Source: Flavobacteriales bacterium
GTDB taxonomy: Bacteria > Bacteroidota > Bacteroidia > Flavobacteriales > Flavobacteriaceae
DNA length: 6,332 nucleotides
Reading direction: 5' to 3'
Assembly (NCBI GenBank): GCA_011525065.1
Contig: WTIY01000003.1
Coordinates: 1 to 6,332, forward strand
Position numbers and translations under genes: made by a program. The notes beneath the pieces were generated by a model. The model did not search any database, had not been told where the DNA came from, and worked only from the letters and a program-made list of their open reading frames with translations. Of the stretch, positions 4,611 through 6,332 are shown piece after piece; the stretch's first letter is position 1; the number at the start of each line of letters is the position of its first letter.

Positions 4611-6332
4611 TTGAGGGTTTCGAATGCCAATATCCGATTACTGACGCTCCTAATTGTGGGGACTATACTCAGTATGAATGCACAATCCTCCTCCCCAAAA
4701 AAGGCTACAGGCACAGCAGACTCAATCAGCCCTCAATCAGTGGATGCCCCAGAAGCGCTGTCCACAGTATTATTGACCTACAACTCGGTTATTGACGGCT
4801 TTCAATCGCGTCAACGAACGGGTTCTGCGCAAAAATTAAGTCGTCAAGACATCGAACGCTACGGATCTTTGGATCCAAACCGTCTATTTCAAACCTTGAC
4901 GGGAGTCCAAGTGTATGAAGAGGATGGATTTGGCTTAAGACCCAACATCAGCATGCGCGGTACTGCACCACTTCGCAGTGCAAAAATCAATTTAATGGAA
5001 GATGGCATCCCTGCAGCACCAGCACCTTACAGCGCTCCAGCCGCATATTATTTTCCCTCATTAGGACGTATGAGTGGCCTAGAAGTTTTTAAAGGCAGTA
5101 GTCAAATTGAATACGGCCCCAATACCTCGGGAGGTGCCATTAATTTTATGTCTGTTGCCTTGCCCAAAAAATTCACCTTGGAAGCCCGAGGCTCTGGGGG
5201 CCAATTCGATACGCAAAATCAACGATTTACCCTAGGCGATCAAATTGGAAAAATTACCTATATCACCCAGTGGCTTGGCTATCACAGCGACGGTTTTAAA
5301 ACCATTGACGGCGGGGGCTCAACGGGGTTTAATAAGCAAGATTTTTTGACCAAATTCAAATGGGCGCCTAAAGGACATAACGGAGCACACCAATTCATAG
5401 TAAAGTTTGGTTACGCCCAAGAACGGGCCAACGAAACCTATCTCGGTTTGACAGAATCCGACTATAATAAAGATCCATACAGACGATACGCCGCCTCTCA
5501 AAATGACGAGATGCGGTCTTATCATCAACAAGTGTCATTGACTCATTTGTGGTCTTTAAACCGGAACATTACCATCACTAGCAGTCTGTACAACAATCAG
5601 TTTAGAAGAAATTGGTATAAATTAGACGGTGTTAGGGTGGGTGATGAAAAAATCAAAATTGCTTCAATTCTGGCTGAACCAGAACTGTACAACTCAGGCT
5701 ATCAAAGCCTTATCGGACCCAATCAAATTGAAAACACCGCCCTCGAGGTGAAAGCCAACAACAGAACGTATTATTCTCGAGGGGCGCAGACTAGAGTTGA
5801 TTGGACGGACAAAAACAACCCAAAAAGACAGCTTTCTCTCGGCCTTCGATGGCATGAAGATGCTGAGGACCGATTCCAGTGGGTCGATACTTATGAATTA
5901 GAGGATCAAGAGATGATCCTGACCAATCCCGGTATTCGTGGGAGCAATGCCAATAAAATCAAAAAGGCTCAGGCCGTATCGGCTTTTTTGCAATATACCG
6001 AGCGATTTGGTGCCCTCACCTTCAAGCCTGGGTTAAGGATAGAATCGATCAACCTGAGCGCCATAGACTACGGAACAGATAATTTAGATCGACAATTTCC
6101 GGCACAAGAAACGACCTTAAATGAAAGCTTCGTTATCATCCCAGGCCTCGGTGCTTGCTGGAAACCAAATAACGAAATACAGTTGTTTGGAGGCCTGCAT
6201 AAGGGATTTTCTCCCTCTGGATTTACGCCTGAATCTCAACCTGAAGTCAGTTGGAACAGTGAGTTAGGAGGACGATATAAAAAAGGAAACTTAAACGGGG
6301 AATTACTCGGCTTTTTTAACCACTACCAGCGC
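4611..6332 (+). CDS. FecA-like TonB-dependent outer membrane receptor, 3' end beyond window
   Basis: An outer membrane receptor of the FecA type (COG4772), importing a ligand, probably a ferric chelate, with energy from TonB-ExbBD. 574 codons are visible, without a stop; the rest of the beta barrel lies outside. The best start is TTG 4611, which follows an in-frame TAA and gives a signal peptide: Arg2 and Arg9, a core L-L-T-L-L-I-V-G-T-I-L at 10-20, and an S-M-N-A-Q end at 21-25. ATG 4674 would lose it. The plug covers about 57-180, with R-P-N-I-S-M-R-G, M-E-D-G-I-P (129-134), the A-P-A-P-Y-S-A-P-A-A-Y-Y-F-P run, and E-V-F-K-G-S-S (158-164) leading to Y-G-P-N-T-S-G-G-A-I-N-F. The barrel follows. 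There is no N-terminal sigma-signalling domain and no carboxypeptidase-like domain, so FecIR-type signalling is unlikely. The ligand cannot be read from sequence. Confidence 0.9.
   Translation, partial: MRVSNANIRLLTLLIVGTILSMNAQSSSPKKATGTADSISPQSVDAPEALSTVLLTYNSVIDGFQSRQRTGSAQKLSRQDIERYGSLDPNRLFQTLTGVQVYEEDGFGLRPNISMRGTAPLRSAKINLMEDGIPAAPAPYSAPAAYYFPSLGRMSGLEVFKGSSQIEYGPNTSGGAINFMSVALPKKFTLEARGSGGQFDTQNQRFTLGDQIGKITYITQWLGYHSDGFKTIDGGGSTGFNKQDFLTKFKWAPKGHNGAHQFIVKFGYAQERANETYLGLTESDYNKDPYRRYAASQNDEMRSYHQQVSLTHLWSLNRNITITSSLYNNQFRRNWYKLDGVRVGDEKIKIASILAEPELYNSGYQSLIGPNQIENTALEVKANNRTYYSRGAQTRVDWTDKNNPKRQLSLGLRWHEDAEDRFQWVDTYELEDQEMILTNPGIRGSNANKIKKAQAVSAFLQYTERFGALTFKPGLRIESINLSAIDYGTDNLDRQFPAQETTLNESFVIIPGLGACWKPNNEIQLFGGLHKGFSPSGFTPESQPEVSWNSELGGRYKKGNLNGELLGFFNHYQR

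Noticed and set aside
4624..4644. Six-codon upstream frame starting at ATG 4624, possible leader peptide
   Set aside because: Nothing about its content (MPISDY) suggests attenuation, and it overlaps the signal peptide of the receptor read from TTG 4611.
5319..5531. Minus-strand 70-codon frame inside the receptor gene
   Set aside because: It lies wholly opposite barrel-coding sequence with strong family similarity and has no motif of its own.

Overview
The window comes from a member of the Bacteroidota, most likely a Flavobacteriales-like lineage. Three things point there. The gene order diphosphomevalonate decarboxylase, mevalonate kinase, UbiA-type prenyltransferase, RluB-like protein is, from memory, a familiar block in that phylum. 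The clearest promoters carry the Bacteroidota -7 element TAnnTTTG rather than a sigma70 -10 box, and starts lack Shine-Dalgarno sequences. The two exported proteins have signal peptides ending in the typical ...NAQ. I cannot name a genus.

Layout. Bases 1-58 hold a short piece, on the minus strand, that reads like the C-terminal end of a glyoxalase/VOC-fold protein but is cut off by a stop. Bases 77-967 (minus) encode an RluB/RsuA-like pseudouridine synthase with a long basic N-terminal tail; its catalytic aspartate is replaced by glycine and other active-site motifs have drifted. Bases 968-1082 contain a terminator-like hairpin and a candidate promoter for that gene. Bases 1083-4065 (minus) are a tight run of three isoprenoid genes with 18-19 bp gaps: mvaD, mevalonate kinase and a UbiA-family membrane prenyltransferase. 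Upstream of them on the same strand, 4116-4454 encodes a small exported protein made of six 13-residue Y-A-H-Q-A repeats, which I place in the DUF6150 / '7(1) septoil knot' family. Bases 4455-4610 are a divergent intergenic region. From 4611 to the right edge (plus) runs a FecA-like TonB-dependent receptor, cut by the window; it appears to start at TTG, and its promoter has a palindrome in the spacer.

How it fits together. Mevalonate kinase and diphosphomevalonate decarboxylase supply two of the three phosphate-handling steps that turn mevalonate into isopentenyl diphosphate; phosphomevalonate kinase is not in the window. The UbiA-type enzyme would use a polyprenyl diphosphate made from that product to prenylate an acceptor in the membrane, annotated in relatives as geranylgeranylglycerol-phosphate geranylgeranyltransferase. 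The RluB-like gene has its own promoter candidate and is probably a separate unit. The receptor and the repeat protein are divergently arranged and both exported; any functional link between them is unproven.
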